From the NCBI GenBank assembly GCA_008081045.1, contig VMDC01000002.1:62001-126000 (forward strand): 64,000 nucleotides of DNA, given 5' to 3'. Each line of letters starts with the position of its first letter. Position 1 is the stretch's first letter. Both the position numbers and the translations under genes were made by a program. Below are positions 17,061-25,885 of this stretch, piece by piece. Source of the stretch: Gammaproteobacteria bacterium. GTDB taxonomy: Bacteria > Pseudomonadota > Gammaproteobacteria > Pseudomonadales > Pseudohongiellaceae. The notes under the pieces were generated by a model, which worked only from the letters and a program-made list of their open reading frames with translations, did no database searches and was not told the DNA's origin.

Positions 17061-18145
17061 CGATTGCCGGTGCTGTTGTGTTTGATAGGCAGGCTTTCTG
17101 CCTCCCAGCGTAACATGCCTCCACTGATGTTGGCGACTTTGTCTCGACCTGCCGCCTGCAGGATGCTGAACGCCAGAACAGAACGTTTACCGCTGCGACA
17201 GACTGTCATGATCGGCCGGTCATTCGGGACTTCGCCGACGCGATTCCGTAATTCTTCGATGGGAATAAACTGGGCGCCGGCGATACTGGAATTTTCTTCT
17301 TCCGTTTCTCTTTGTGTTCTTACGTCCAGCACATGGACGCGCTCGAGGTTCGCCGCAACCCATTCCGGTGCGACCTCGTGGATACCGCTGAAATTCGTTA
17401 TTACCGGAGCCCAGTCTGGTGTGTCGGGCAGTTCATTATCATCAGGCCTTCCAGCTTTCAGGTTTGCCGGTACCGCAATGTCCAGTTGCTTCGGGTGGGG
17501 CAGCTGCATGTTTTCCAGATAGCCGACAAAATCACCTTCGTTGGCCTGACCGCCAATCCGGGGATTGTGCTGCTTTTCTTCGCCGATTGAGCTGACCGTC
17601 CTTCCTGCGTAGTCATGTGCGGGATATACGAGACAATCGTCCGGCAACGCGAACAACTGGTCTTTGATGGAGTAATACAGCTTCCGGGCAGATCCCTGCT
17701 GGAAGTCAGTCCGGCCGCAGCTTCTGATCAGCAAGGCATCTCCGGTGAAAACCATCGATTCATCATTCATAACAAGGCTGATACAGCCGTCGGTATGACC
17801 GGGCGTGGGAATAACGCGAAGAGAGAAGTCCCCGAATGAGATTTGGTCTCCCTCAGAGAGAGCCTGCTCGACAGGCTCAATACCCGACCCGGTCGATGCC
17901 AGAATCCGGCAGCCGGTACGATGTTTCAGTAACCACGCTCCGGTGACATGATCGGCGTGACAGTGGGTTTCGAGGCAGGCAGTGAGGGTAAGGGCGAGTT
18001 CCTGCACTAACGCAAAGTCTCGCTTATGCTGCTCGTAGACTGTATCGATCAGCACGGCCTCAGCCGTACTTTTGTCGGCAAGCAGGTAAGTGTAGGTGCC
18101 GGAGGTCTGATCGAAGAGTTGTTTGAACAGCAGGTTCTTGTGCAT
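17057..18145 (-). CDS. Persulfide dioxygenase (ETHE1-like MBL fold) fused to a rhodanese domain
   Basis: 362 residues. The N-terminal metallo-beta-lactamase domain has the mononuclear-iron motif T-H-C-H-A-D-H-V-T-G near residue 57, then VIPTPGHTDGCISLV and YPAHDYAGRTVSSIGEEK, which match ETHE1/persulfide dioxygenases rather than lactamases. The C-terminal rhodanese domain (about 255-350) keeps its catalytic Cys in TVCRSGKRSVLAF and has GGMLRWE near the end. Such fusions oxidise glutathione persulfide to sulfite and move sulfane sulfur, detoxifying sulfide in the cytosol. ATG at 18145 is chosen because GGGGAG precedes it by about 10 bases; the upstream in-frame ATG at 18178 would add 11 unlikely residues. 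Confidence 0.88.
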   Translation of the reverse strand: MHKNLLFKQLFDQTSGTYTYLLADKSTAEAVLIDTVYEQHKRDFALVQELALTLTACLETHCHADHVTGAWLLKHRTGCRILASTGSGIEPVEQALSEGDQISFGDFSLRVIPTPGHTDGCISLVMNDESMVFTGDALLIRSCGRTDFQQGSARKLYYSIKDQLFALPDDCLVYPAHDYAGRTVSSIGEEKQHNPRIGGQANEGDFVGYLENMQLPHPKQLDIAVPANLKAGRPDDNELPDTPDWAPVITNFSGIHEVAPEWVAANLERVHVLDVRTQRETEEENSSIAGAQFIPIEELRNRVGEVPNDRPIMTVCRSGKRSVLAFSILQAAGRDKVANISGGMLRWEAESLPIKHNSTGNR

Positions 18146-18378
18146 GAATTGGCATCTCCCCGGGCAAGTTGAAAGCAATGGGCAGCGTCAGGTGCAGCGG
18201 TTGATCCGGACTCTGACGGACAACGCAGCAGATAGGTTAGCCCGGCATTCCGCTGCGTTTTTTTGTCGATTATACACGCTGCTTGCTGTGGTGTGTGCGA
18301 ACGAGGGTGGGAAGCAAAAGCGCGCGGCCCGGCGCCAGCTTGAGAAGACAGCGGCTGCCGCGATTTCTTTCAGTCCGG

Positions 18379-18954
18379 TCAGGTCAGCAGTGCCTTAAAA
18401 TGCCGGCGGCACAGGGACACGTAGCGATCGTTCCCGCCGATTTCTACCTGTGAGCCTTCCTTAACCGGATTGCCCGATTCATCCAGACGAATCACCATGG
18501 TTGCTTTGGCACCACAATGGCATATCGCCTTCAGCTCTCTCAGATTGTCTGACCAGGCCAGAAGATATTTGCTGCCCTCAAAAGGCTCGCCTCTGAAGTC
18601 GGTGCGCAGTCCATATGCCAGCACCGGGATATCGAGGCTGTCAGTCACTTCACCAAGCTGATAAACCTGATCGCGAGTCAGGAACTGCGCCTCATCGACC
18701 AGCACACAATGCAGTGTTTTATTGGCATGCGCTGTCGAGATCAAGTTCAGCAGATCATGCTCTGGAGTGAATGTTTGGGCGTCGGCCTCCAGCCCGATGC
18801 GCGAAGTGACCTTGCCAACCCCGTAACGATTGTCCAGTTCGGGCGCCAGAACCAGGGTATTCATACCCCGCTCCTGATAGTTGTAGCTGGACTGCAGCAG
18901 GGAGGTCGATTTGCCCGCATTCATCGATGAATAATAAAAATAGAGCTTTGCCAT
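18379..18954 (-). CDS. tdk: Thymidine kinase
   Basis: 191 residues, the normal length for the tetrameric type II enzyme. The P-loop is in [21 protein letters not shown] (residues 5-25). The Walker-B-like VLVDEAQFL carries the catalytic Glu near residue 88, and [16 protein letters not shown] is the DNA-kinase signature. A structural zinc site is visible as CHCGAK and LCRRHF. It phosphorylates thymidine for nucleotide salvage in the cytosol. The upstream DUF2272 gene stops 3 bases before its start, so the two probably share a transcript. The 233 bases between its stop and the MBL-rhodanese start contain no gene that I can support. Confidence 0.96.
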   Translation of the reverse strand: MAKLYFYYSSMNAGKSTSLLQSSYNYQERGMNTLVLAPELDNRYGVGKVTSRIGLEADAQTFTPEHDLLNLISTAHANKTLHCVLVDEAQFLTRDQVYQLGEVTDSLDIPVLAYGLRTDFRGEPFEGSKYLLAWSDNLRELKAICHCGAKATMVIRLDESGNPVKEGSQVEIGGNDRYVSLCRRHFKALLT

Positions 18955-18957
18955 AGG

Positions 18958-20091
18958 TCAGCACAGGATTGACGGCAATTCGGAGCCGGAGCAGTCGAAC
19001 TGTCGCAGGGTCGGTGAATTAAAAAGAGCCTCATTGTTTACCGGACGCGCCTGCAGCTGCAAGTGGGCAAAAATCCGACGATTGTTGTAGGGCTCCGGCT
19101 CAAACAGTCCGTTCTCATTGAATTGGCCCGGCAGGACTTTCAGTCTTACCCAACTGCGTACGTTGCCGCCGATGAGCAAAATTCGCCGTTTCTGCTCTTC
19201 AATCGCGACAACGATGTCACAGTGGCTGCGTGCGCCCATGCCCAGTTGTTCTCTGCGCTCAGCGATACTGCGATAGGACGGGCGACTGCCCCGGCAGAGC
19301 AGATCGCCGGGTAGGATAGTCTGCTCGCCGGGATTAAAGGCCCGGTAAGCGGATTCAGACTCAGCTTGCATGCTGGCCAGAATCGCCTGATCGATGTAGC
19401 TGTGGTGGGCAATCGCCCGCTGAAAGCGCTTGTTGTCGCCTAACCCGCTTTCACACATGACCCAGGAAATGAATGCCGCAGACCAGGGGTTGCGCCAGCG
19501 GCTGCCGGGTCCGTTCGATTGCCATGATTCGTTCTGTATTTCCAAAATCCAGGCGCTGTCCGGCGTCGATGACCAGTAGCCGGCAATGCTTGATGCCACG
19601 CGCTGAGCCTCATCGGGGGCGATCAGGGTCCGGCGCCAGGGCTGTGCCTTGAAATCCGCATTGGAGACCCGGGTGTGGGTCAGGTCCAGAACGCTCATGC
19701 CAAAGAAACCCCATTCTTGGGCTGCAACATTGACGATCCGGGTACGTAAATCGTCGATGTCGCGGGGACTGCAAGCCCGATGCGTGTAGATCATATGGCC
19801 GGGCTCTCCGGTGACTCGTGCAGATGGCGCGTGAACATCGAGGGCAGAGCTTGGCAGTCTTCCGACCGGGTCTGCGTAAGTGACAGGGTGCGAGACTGAC
19901 AAAAGGAGGCTGCAGAGTATACCGGACAGCGTGCAGAGGTGAGGCAAAGTCTTGGTCACAGCAGAGCGGGGTTTCGGATCAAATCGAGTGGTTGATTCAG
20001 ATAATACCTTCACAAGCTTACTACAGATCAGCCTGCAGACCTGCCAGAGCGCCAGCGAGGCGCAAATTTCAGGTATGTTGTGGTTATTCAT
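18958..20091 (-). CDS. DUF2272 family protein, probably exported
   Basis: 377 residues. A hydrophobic stretch (LPHLCTLSGILCSLLLSV, about residues 50-67) near the N-terminus looks like a late signal or anchor, so the start could be further in than 20091. The DUF2272 region covers about residues 110-350: IVNVAAQEWGFFG, then NPWSAAFISWVMCESGLG, ILPGDLLCRGS and SHCDIVVAIE. This order resembles NlpC/CHAP-type hydrolases, in which a Cys and a His are catalytic, but the expected Cys position in PWSAAF is Ala. A role in the cell wall is a guess. It lies directly upstream of tdk. Confidence 0.78.
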   Translation of the reverse strand: MNNHNIPEICASLALWQVCRLICSKLVKVLSESTTRFDPKPRSAVTKTLPHLCTLSGILCSLLLSVSHPVTYADPVGRLPSSALDVHAPSARVTGEPGHMIYTHRACSPRDIDDLRTRIVNVAAQEWGFFGMSVLDLTHTRVSNADFKAQPWRRTLIAPDEAQRVASSIAGYWSSTPDSAWILEIQNESWQSNGPGSRWRNPWSAAFISWVMCESGLGDNKRFQRAIAHHSYIDQAILASMQAESESAYRAFNPGEQTILPGDLLCRGSRPSYRSIAERREQLGMGARSHCDIVVAIEEQKRRILLIGGNVRSWVRLKVLPGQFNENGLFEPEPYNNRRIFAHLQLQARPVNNEALFNSPTLRQFDCSGSELPSILC

Positions 20092-20165
20092 GTCACAATT
20101 CCTTACACTGAAGTCCCGCAGCGCTTAGCGTCCCGGATAAAACCAAAAACGAATTGGAGACTTGA

Positions 20166-20669
20166 ATGGCTAGTGTAAGAAATATCAGTGTTGCTGTTGG
20201 TATCTTGATAATTCTGATTCTGTTCGGCTGGATTTTCACTGCGCCGTACTTGAGCAATCAGGGGCTAGGCCGGACGCCCGGCCTGATCATTGGAGGCACG
20301 CTGACCGACGCTCCTGCAGATTTCACCATCCATAACGACCATCAGGGGCCCATGAAATTCAAACTCGAAGGGTTTCCTTCAATGGTCAACTACCTTTCCT
20401 GGGTTGCTCTGGAAGACGGAATCATCACTGCAACCCGGCCTGACGGAGGTTACTGGGGCGAGCGGGTCAAGGCCGGCAGCAATAAGGCCTGGCTCCGTCT
20501 GGGAGATAACACCTATAAAATGCAGGCGGAGCAGATCACCGGTGCGCAGCATTTAGATATGATGGGGCAATGGGCCGCCAAGTCTGGCAGGACCCTTGAT
20601 GAAGCGTTGTATGAGGGTTCAGAACCTCTGCGCGAGTGGGAAGTCTTTTTCTGGACGCCCGAACAGTAA
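20166..20669 (+). CDS. Membrane-anchored protein of unknown function
   Basis: 167 residues with one N-terminal membrane segment (ISVAVGILIILILFGWIF, residues 7-24), so most of the protein is probably periplasmic. The rest is polar, with GLIIGGTLTDAP, MKFKLEGFPSMVNYLSWV, and a WEVFFWTP end. Many Trp and Gly residues suggest a compact beta-rich domain. I recognise no family motif. It is flanked by a divergent DUF2272 gene 74 bases away and a strong terminator just after its stop, so it appears to be its own transcription unit. Confidence 0.75.
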   Translation: MASVRNISVAVGILIILILFGWIFTAPYLSNQGLGRTPGLIIGGTLTDAPADFTIHNDHQGPMKFKLEGFPSMVNYLSWVALEDGIITATRPDGGYWGERVKAGSNKAWLRLGDNTYKMQAEQITGAQHLDMMGQWAAKSGRTLDEALYEGSEPLREWEVFFWTPEQ

Positions 20670-20680
20670 ACAGGCTCTAG

Positions 20681-20727
20681 CTCTCACAAAAAAAGGCAGC
20701 TCAGTGAGCTGCCTTTTTTTGTGAGAG
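20681..20727. terminator. Bidirectional Rho-independent terminator
   Basis: A nearly perfect palindrome with arms of about 22 bases: an outer CTCTCAC, then A7, then GGCAGCTCA, mirrored on the other side. T7 follows the GC-rich inner stem on either strand. It lies between the converging genes that stop at 20669 and 20742 and can serve both. Confidence 0.92.
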
Positions 20728-20741
20728 AGCGGATGACCGGC

Positions 20742-22418
20742 TCACTGGTTTACCGTCTTATACACAATTTCACCGAAGAACATTTCGTCCCAGCTCTGCT
20801 CGCCATAGACCACGGTCGCGGACGGGTCCGGATTGAAGGGATTCTGGCTTGAATTATCGAAATGGCCGACTGCGGTGACCGTGGTGCCGGCGGGGAGCAG
20901 TTTCGGTTCAGTCAGGTTGTAGGTCAGCTGCCAGAGATAGGTATAGTAGGGAATATTGATTAACTCTTCACGGCTACCGTCGGGATAATCGGCAAACATG
21001 CGCAGATCGACGCCGCGAAAGTGCATGTGCGGATGATAGGCGAGAGCATTGACATCTTCCTGAAGCGTAAAAGAGGAGGAGACTTCAAAGTTTTTTTCGT
21101 AGGGGGGGATGTCAGGCAGCGCGCTGCCAAACAGTCCGACCATGCGCGACTGCATCCGCTCTTCCGGCACGGTACCTTCCGAATAGAACCAGATACCGTA
21201 CTTACTGCGATCGACGGTTTCTTTGCCGCTGGTGGTGTAATGCATCGTGACGTACAGAGTACTGTCCTTACGCATCAAACCTCCTGTGTTGGGCAATTCG
21301 ATTCTCGGGTCCTGGCCCGGCACATAGCGAGTCAGCACAGCAACATCTGGATCGCGAATCCCTTCAGGTGTCAGACTGACTGTAGAATGGTGTACGACGG
21401 TGGTATCGCCGGGAATAAATTCACTGGCCTTTACCCAGCGATCTTTTTCCATCCCTACGACCGGGACTGAAATGTCCAGCCAGTCGAGTACTCCGGTTGC
21501 CGGAATGGTCTGCGGTGGGACTTCAACAACAAGATCCGGCGGTCCCAGCGGGACGGTCCACTCTGTGTCCGGCCAGTCCAGTTCAGCAAGCGGATCAGTT
21601 GTGCCATCCCGCGGCGAGCCTGCGTCAATCCAGCTCAGGAGCTTCTGCAGATCTGCGATTGCCAGATTTCGATCGTTCGAGAACTTATGTATGTGCGGGT
21701 CAATTTGGCCGGGAGGCATGCGTCTGGTCATCAGTACTTCGCGGATCATGGGCGACCAGCCCAGTGCCATCGTATAGCTGTCCAGGGCAAAGGGCCCAAT
21801 GCCGCCCGCCCGATGACACTCAGCGCAGTTGGCGGCGAGGATGGGTGCAATATCCTGCTCGTAAGAGACAGAGCGCTCAGCCGGATACTGTACGGAATCT
21901 CCACTGACCGTGACCCCGTTAGCGACCACTTTCTTTCCCGAGATTACCGCCTGAAGCGCCGCTTCCAGTTCCGGACCGACGGAGCCGCGAAAATTCACAG
22001 TGAAGTCAGTTGGGTCAAACAACAGCACTTCGCCGGTCTGGATGATTCCCAGCGCTTCAGAGATTTTCTGGGAATCATCCATAAGCACGGGGATGTCATT
22101 AGTGTAGGTGGCAATTTCCTGCTGTACTGCCTCCCGGTTCAACCGACCCATCGGATTGATTAGGAAGAATTGAACGCCTTGTTCCTTGTACTGCTGTTTG
22201 AGGTTGATATAGGCAGGCAATGCAGCAAGCGTTGCCTCACTGTTGAGTCCGTGCACCAGCAGGGCAACTGACTTTTTGTCGTTGTACCAGCGCATGGAGT
22301 GGTGTTCTCCATGCTGATCCAGCAGGGCAAAGTCACCCACGCGTTCAGCGCCGTGAACCGCAGGTGTCGTGAAAATCGGTATCGTTGCCAGTATCAGGCA
22401 GCTCAGGAAGATCTTCAT
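20742..22418 (-). CDS. Exported redoxin-like / cytochrome c / PHM-like copper monooxygenase fusion
   Basis: 558 residues with a signal peptide (to about residue 24). Residues 25-160 form a thioredoxin-like redoxin domain without a CxxC. A haem c motif C-A-E-C-H is at 198-202, with a possible Met ligand in MPPGQ at 234. The C-terminal half resembles the two-domain copper type II ascorbate-dependent monooxygenase (PHM) fold and has all its ligands: His-His 343-344, His 393 in TMHY, H-M-H 464-466 and Met 546. It is predicted to be a periplasmic hydroxylase with its own haem electron donor. Substrate unknown. ATG at 22418 is preferred because the signal peptide starts there; the frame is open a further 54 codons upstream without signal-like sequence. 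Confidence 0.82.
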   Translation of the reverse strand: MKIFLSCLILATIPIFTTPAVHGAERVGDFALLDQHGEHHSMRWYNDKKSVALLVHGLNSEATLAALPAYINLKQQYKEQGVQFFLINPMGRLNREAVQQEIATYTNDIPVLMDDSQKISEALGIIQTGEVLLFDPTDFTVNFRGSVGPELEAALQAVISGKKVVANGVTVSGDSVQYPAERSVSYEQDIAPILAANCAECHRAGGIGPFALDSYTMALGWSPMIREVLMTRRMPPGQIDPHIHKFSNDRNLAIADLQKLLSWIDAGSPRDGTTDPLAELDWPDTEWTVPLGPPDLVVEVPPQTIPATGVLDWLDISVPVVGMEKDRWVKASEFIPGDTTVVHHSTVSLTPEGIRDPDVAVLTRYVPGQDPRIELPNTGGLMRKDSTLYVTMHYTTSGKETVDRSKYGIWFYSEGTVPEERMQSRMVGLFGSALPDIPPYEKNFEVSSSFTLQEDVNALAYHPHMHFRGVDLRMFADYPDGSREELINIPYYTYLWQLTYNLTEPKLLPAGTTVTAVGHFDNSSQNPFNPDPSATVVYGEQSWDEMFFGEIVYKTVNQ

Positions 22419-22725
22419 GGTCAAAGCCTTTTTCTGATTATTGTTAGCGTGCTTGGAGCGCCGGCTCGCATGAATCGATAGCCCGGCACGCAGCAGGCGC
22501 CGGATTGCCCTGAGCAGTTCTGGAGTACTTGTGACAGGTTGCTCTCCACGCGATTTCGACAGGTTACCACCGAGAAGCATGTAGAAAAAGTTTAAAACCC
22601 GGCCTTATATTCGGCTGGAGACATCGGCAACTGTGCTCAGCCTTAAGTCTTTCACGACGCCGCAGTTTGTAATAACTTGACCTTACTGACAGGTACTCTG
22701 GCCTCAAATTATCCCGAGAATAAGC
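22419..22725. other. Divergent intergenic region
   Basis: 307 bases between two divergent genes (the redoxin/PHM fusion and the PQQ dehydrogenase). It must hold both promoters, but I see no clear -35/-10 pair or operator. The minus-strand frame of the fusion protein stays open through about half of it (to 22580) but encodes Arg-rich sequence unlike its protein family. No RNA gene or repeat recognised. Confidence 0.5.
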
Positions 22726-24603
22726 ATGAAACACTCTGATTCCGGCCTCACATCCATCGTCCTTCTGCTGACAGCAGGCTTAGGGTTCAGTCACGCTGTC
22801 GCGCAAACGGAGAAGGAGCCCGGACAACAGGTTTTTCAGGATTACTGCAGCAGTTGCCATGTTTCTGAGGCGGAGACTACTGCCGCGCAAATCGCGCCAA
22901 CTCTTGAAGCGCTGCAGTCTCTGAGCGCAGCGTCGCTGGAGTTCGCCATTAACGAGGGGGTGATGTACGGGCAGGCTTCGGTGCTGAGCAATGCGCAGAA
23001 ATCCCAAGTGGTTGCATATCTGGCGCGCGAGACGGACGATTCCTGGTTGCAACCGACGCTTTGCCCTGCGGGAGCGACCGCGGTGGCGCCGGATGGTCGG
23101 ATCAGTCTTGCCCGATTTGGCGTCGACTATCTGAGTACGCGGCACATGAGCAGCACGGAAGCCGGATTACATAAGGAAAATTTTGCGAATCTTGAGCTGG
23201 CCTGGGCACTGGCTTTTCCTGATGTCAGCGCGCTGCGGGCATCGCCGGTAATCGTCGGCGACACGGTGTTCTATGCGGCTACCGGATCGCGCAAGGTGAT
23301 GGCGCTGGACGCCAGCAGCGGCTGTGCCAGGTGGGTTTTTGACTCACCGACTCGGCTGCGCTCTTCGCTGACCTATGGTCCACTGGGTACAGCGGGACCC
23401 GATGCCATTGTTTACGGTGACGCAGAGGGTTTCGTGTATGCGCTGGCCGCATCAACGGGTGAACTGATTTGGTCGCAGGATGTTCGCAGCCACGGCAGGG
23501 GGGTGCGTTTGACTGGCGCGATGGTGCTGCATGAGGAGCGGGTTTACGTTCCGGTGTCCGCCTCCGGTGTCTCCCAGGGTGGTACACCCACTTTTGAGTG
23601 CTGCGTTGGACACGGAGAAATCGTTGCGCTGGACGCGGCAACCGGTGCAGTCGACTGGGTGTATCACACGATGCCCGAGGCTGATTATACCGGTGAGCGT
23701 AATTCACTCGGCGTGCGGCTGCGTGGGCCTTCGGGAGCGCCGATCTGGTCGACACCCACGGTAGACGCCGCCCGGGGTCTGTTGTTCGTTACCACCGGAG
23801 AAAATACCTCTCATCCGGCAACGCCAACCAGTGACGCAGTGATCGCGCTGGATCTCGCTACAGGCGCTCAGCGCTGGGTGTTTCAGGGACTGTGGAATGA
23901 TGTCTGGAACACAGCCTGTGGGCGGGTAGCGGGCCCGAATTGTCCGAATCAGCACCCCAGCACTCTGGCAGATAAAGATTTTGGCGGGTCAGCAGCGATC
24001 GTCTCGACGGACATCGGAGACGTGCTGCTTGCTGGGCAGAAAACCGGAGATCTGTGGGCACTTAATCCGGACACCGGGGCTCTTATCTGGAATCAGCGCG
24101 TGGGTACGGGCACAGCTCTCGGCGGAAATCACTGGGGGATTGCGACAGATGGTGAAAAAGTGTTCCTGCCGATCAATGACCCTGGCCAGGCTCGCGGAAC
24201 TTACGTGCCGCGCCCCGGGGTTTACAGTTTCTATGTCGATACCGGAGAACCCGGTTGGTTCCGGGCCGAGACCCCGGCCTGTGACAACCGTGCGGATTGG
24301 TTAAAAGGGTGCGACAACCGCTACGGGCATTCAGTGACGCCGCTGTTGATTGATGGAGTACTGATTACCGGAACCATTGACGGGCGTCTGCTGGCGCTGG
24401 ATGCTGAAACTGGTGACGTGCTGTTCGAGTTCGATACTGTCAGAGAGTATGACGCCGTGAACGGGGTGCAGGGTATCGGTGGTGCAATAGATGCGCATGG
24501 CATCGCAGCGGGTGCCGGACTGTTGCTCGTGAATTCAGGCTATGGCCGGGTGGGGGGTACATCGGGAAATGTGCTGCTCGCTTTCCGTCCTCGGGCAGAG
24601 TAA
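22726..24603 (+). CDS. Exported PQQ-type quinohaemoprotein dehydrogenase (cytochrome c + beta-propeller)
   Basis: 625 residues with a signal peptide ending at AVAQ. A haem c domain follows at once (F-Q-D-Y-C-S-S-C-H, Cys at about 41 and 44, with a candidate Met in GVMYGQ), then an eight-bladed PQQ-type propeller from about residue 140. Tryptophan-docking repeats are visible as VMALDASSGCARWVFDS, VYALAASTGELIWSQD, IVALDAATGAVDWVYH and LLALDAETGDVLFEFD. The haem-first arrangement resembles polyvinyl-alcohol dehydrogenase-type enzymes; alcohols are the usual substrates. It would work in the periplasm and pass electrons to the respiratory chain. The CoA-transferase gene begins 3 bases after its stop, so they are co-transcribed. 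Confidence 0.87.
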   Translation: MKHSDSGLTSIVLLLTAGLGFSHAVAQTEKEPGQQVFQDYCSSCHVSEAETTAAQIAPTLEALQSLSAASLEFAINEGVMYGQASVLSNAQKSQVVAYLARETDDSWLQPTLCPAGATAVAPDGRISLARFGVDYLSTRHMSSTEAGLHKENFANLELAWALAFPDVSALRASPVIVGDTVFYAATGSRKVMALDASSGCARWVFDSPTRLRSSLTYGPLGTAGPDAIVYGDAEGFVYALAASTGELIWSQDVRSHGRGVRLTGAMVLHEERVYVPVSASGVSQGGTPTFECCVGHGEIVALDAATGAVDWVYHTMPEADYTGERNSLGVRLRGPSGAPIWSTPTVDAARGLLFVTTGENTSHPATPTSDAVIALDLATGAQRWVFQGLWNDVWNTACGRVAGPNCPNQHPSTLADKDFGGSAAIVSTDIGDVLLAGQKTGDLWALNPDTGALIWNQRVGTGTALGGNHWGIATDGEKVFLPINDPGQARGTYVPRPGVYSFYVDTGEPGWFRAETPACDNRADWLKGCDNRYGHSVTPLLIDGVLITGTIDGRLLALDAETGDVLFEFDTVREYDAVNGVQGIGGAIDAHGIAAGAGLLLVNSGYGRVGGTSGNVLLAFRPRAE

Positions 24604-24606
24604 CTG

Positions 24607-25797
24607 ATGATAAAAGCTACCCCTCCACTCGACGGGCTGCTGGTCATTGCACTGGAGCACGCGATTGCCGCGCCGCTCTGTACGCGCCAGCTAGCCGAGC
24701 TTGGTGCTCGCGTGATTAAGATTGAGCGCAGAGAGCAGGGAGATTTTGCCAGGCATTACGATAATCGTGTAAAGGGTTTGTGCTCGCACTTTGTTTGGAC
24801 TAATCGTTCAAAAGAAAGTCTGACACTGGATCTGAAGCATCCGGCGGCGGCCGGGATCCTCGCCCGGCTGTTAACTCGAGCTGACGTTCTGGTTCAGAAT
24901 CTCGCGCCCAGCGCGGCAGCGCGTATGGGTCTTGGCTATGAGGCGCTGGCGACTGATTATCCGCAGCTGATTGTCTGCAATATTACTGGCTATGGTGAGG
25001 AAGGGCCCTATGCCAGTAAGAAGGCCTATGATCTACTGGTGCAGGCAGAGGCCGGTTTTCTGTCAGTCACCGGGTCTGCGGAGGATCCTGTCAAAAGCGG
25101 TATTTCCATTGCGGACATCGCGGCGGGTACGCAGGCGCATACGGCAATTCTGGCCGCCTTGCTGCAGCGTCAGCGCACCGGTTCCGGCTGCCGTATCGAC
25201 ATCTCGATGCTGGAAGCCATGGTGGAGTGGATGGGCTTTCCGCTTTACTACGCTTACGACCGGCAGCAGGCGCCTGCTCGAAGTGGTGCGGACCATGCCA
25301 GCATTTATCCCTACGGGGTGTTCAGGTCAGGGGATGACAAGCTGCTGATGCTGGGTATACAGAATGAGCGGGAGTGGGTCGCGTTTTGTGAATTGGTGCT
25401 GGGCAATGCAGCTCTAGCGGAGGATTCTCGCTTTGTGTCAAACACGCTGCGCTCGGAAAATCGTAAAGAGCTGCAGGAATTGATTCAGCAGAGCTTCAGC
25501 GCGAAGACTGCAGCGGAAATTCGTGCCAGTCTGGAAGCCGCGGCGATCGCAAATGCCAGCGCCAATGACATGGCTGCAGTTTGGGATCATCCGCAATTAC
25601 GTGCGCTGCGTCGCTTCGTTGAAGTTGAGACTCCGGTCGGAACGGTGACCGCTCTGCAACCGCCGGGTCACAGCAGTGCCTATGATCCCAGGCTGACCGC
25701 AGTGCCGGCACTGGGTGAGCATACCGAGGCTATTCTGGAGGATCTGGGCTACAGCGAGGCAGAGATCGCCGAATTCAGAACCGCGCTGGCAATCTGA
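24607..25797 (+). CDS. CaiB/BaiF family class III CoA-transferase
   Basis: 396 residues. The start PPLDGLLVIALEHAIAAPLCTRQLAELGARVIKIERREQGDFAR is the standard family opening. NRSKESLTLDLKHP and the VLVQNLAPSAAARMGLGYEAL block follow, and the catalytic Asp is expected in SGISIADIAAGTQAH near residue 171. These cytosolic enzymes move CoA between organic acids, for example formyl-, succinyl- or itaconyl-CoA. The 3-base gap to the PQQ dehydrogenase stop suggests that the acid product of alcohol oxidation is activated with CoA here. The actual acid cannot be told from sequence. Confidence 0.92.
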   Translation: MIKATPPLDGLLVIALEHAIAAPLCTRQLAELGARVIKIERREQGDFARHYDNRVKGLCSHFVWTNRSKESLTLDLKHPAAAGILARLLTRADVLVQNLAPSAAARMGLGYEALATDYPQLIVCNITGYGEEGPYASKKAYDLLVQAEAGFLSVTGSAEDPVKSGISIADIAAGTQAHTAILAALLQRQRTGSGCRIDISMLEAMVEWMGFPLYYAYDRQQAPARSGADHASIYPYGVFRSGDDKLLMLGIQNEREWVAFCELVLGNAALAEDSRFVSNTLRSENRKELQELIQQSFSAKTAAEIRASLEAAAIANASANDMAAVWDHPQLRALRRFVEVETPVGTVTALQPPGHSSAYDPRLTAVPALGEHTEAILEDLGYSEAEIAEFRTALAI

Positions 25798-25885
25798 GTA
25801 TGCGAAGGGATATGGCGGTTCGGATAAAACAGATCGGCTGGAATGGCCTGGAATTTGAGCGAAACTTACCCTTGGGGAGGGGCTT

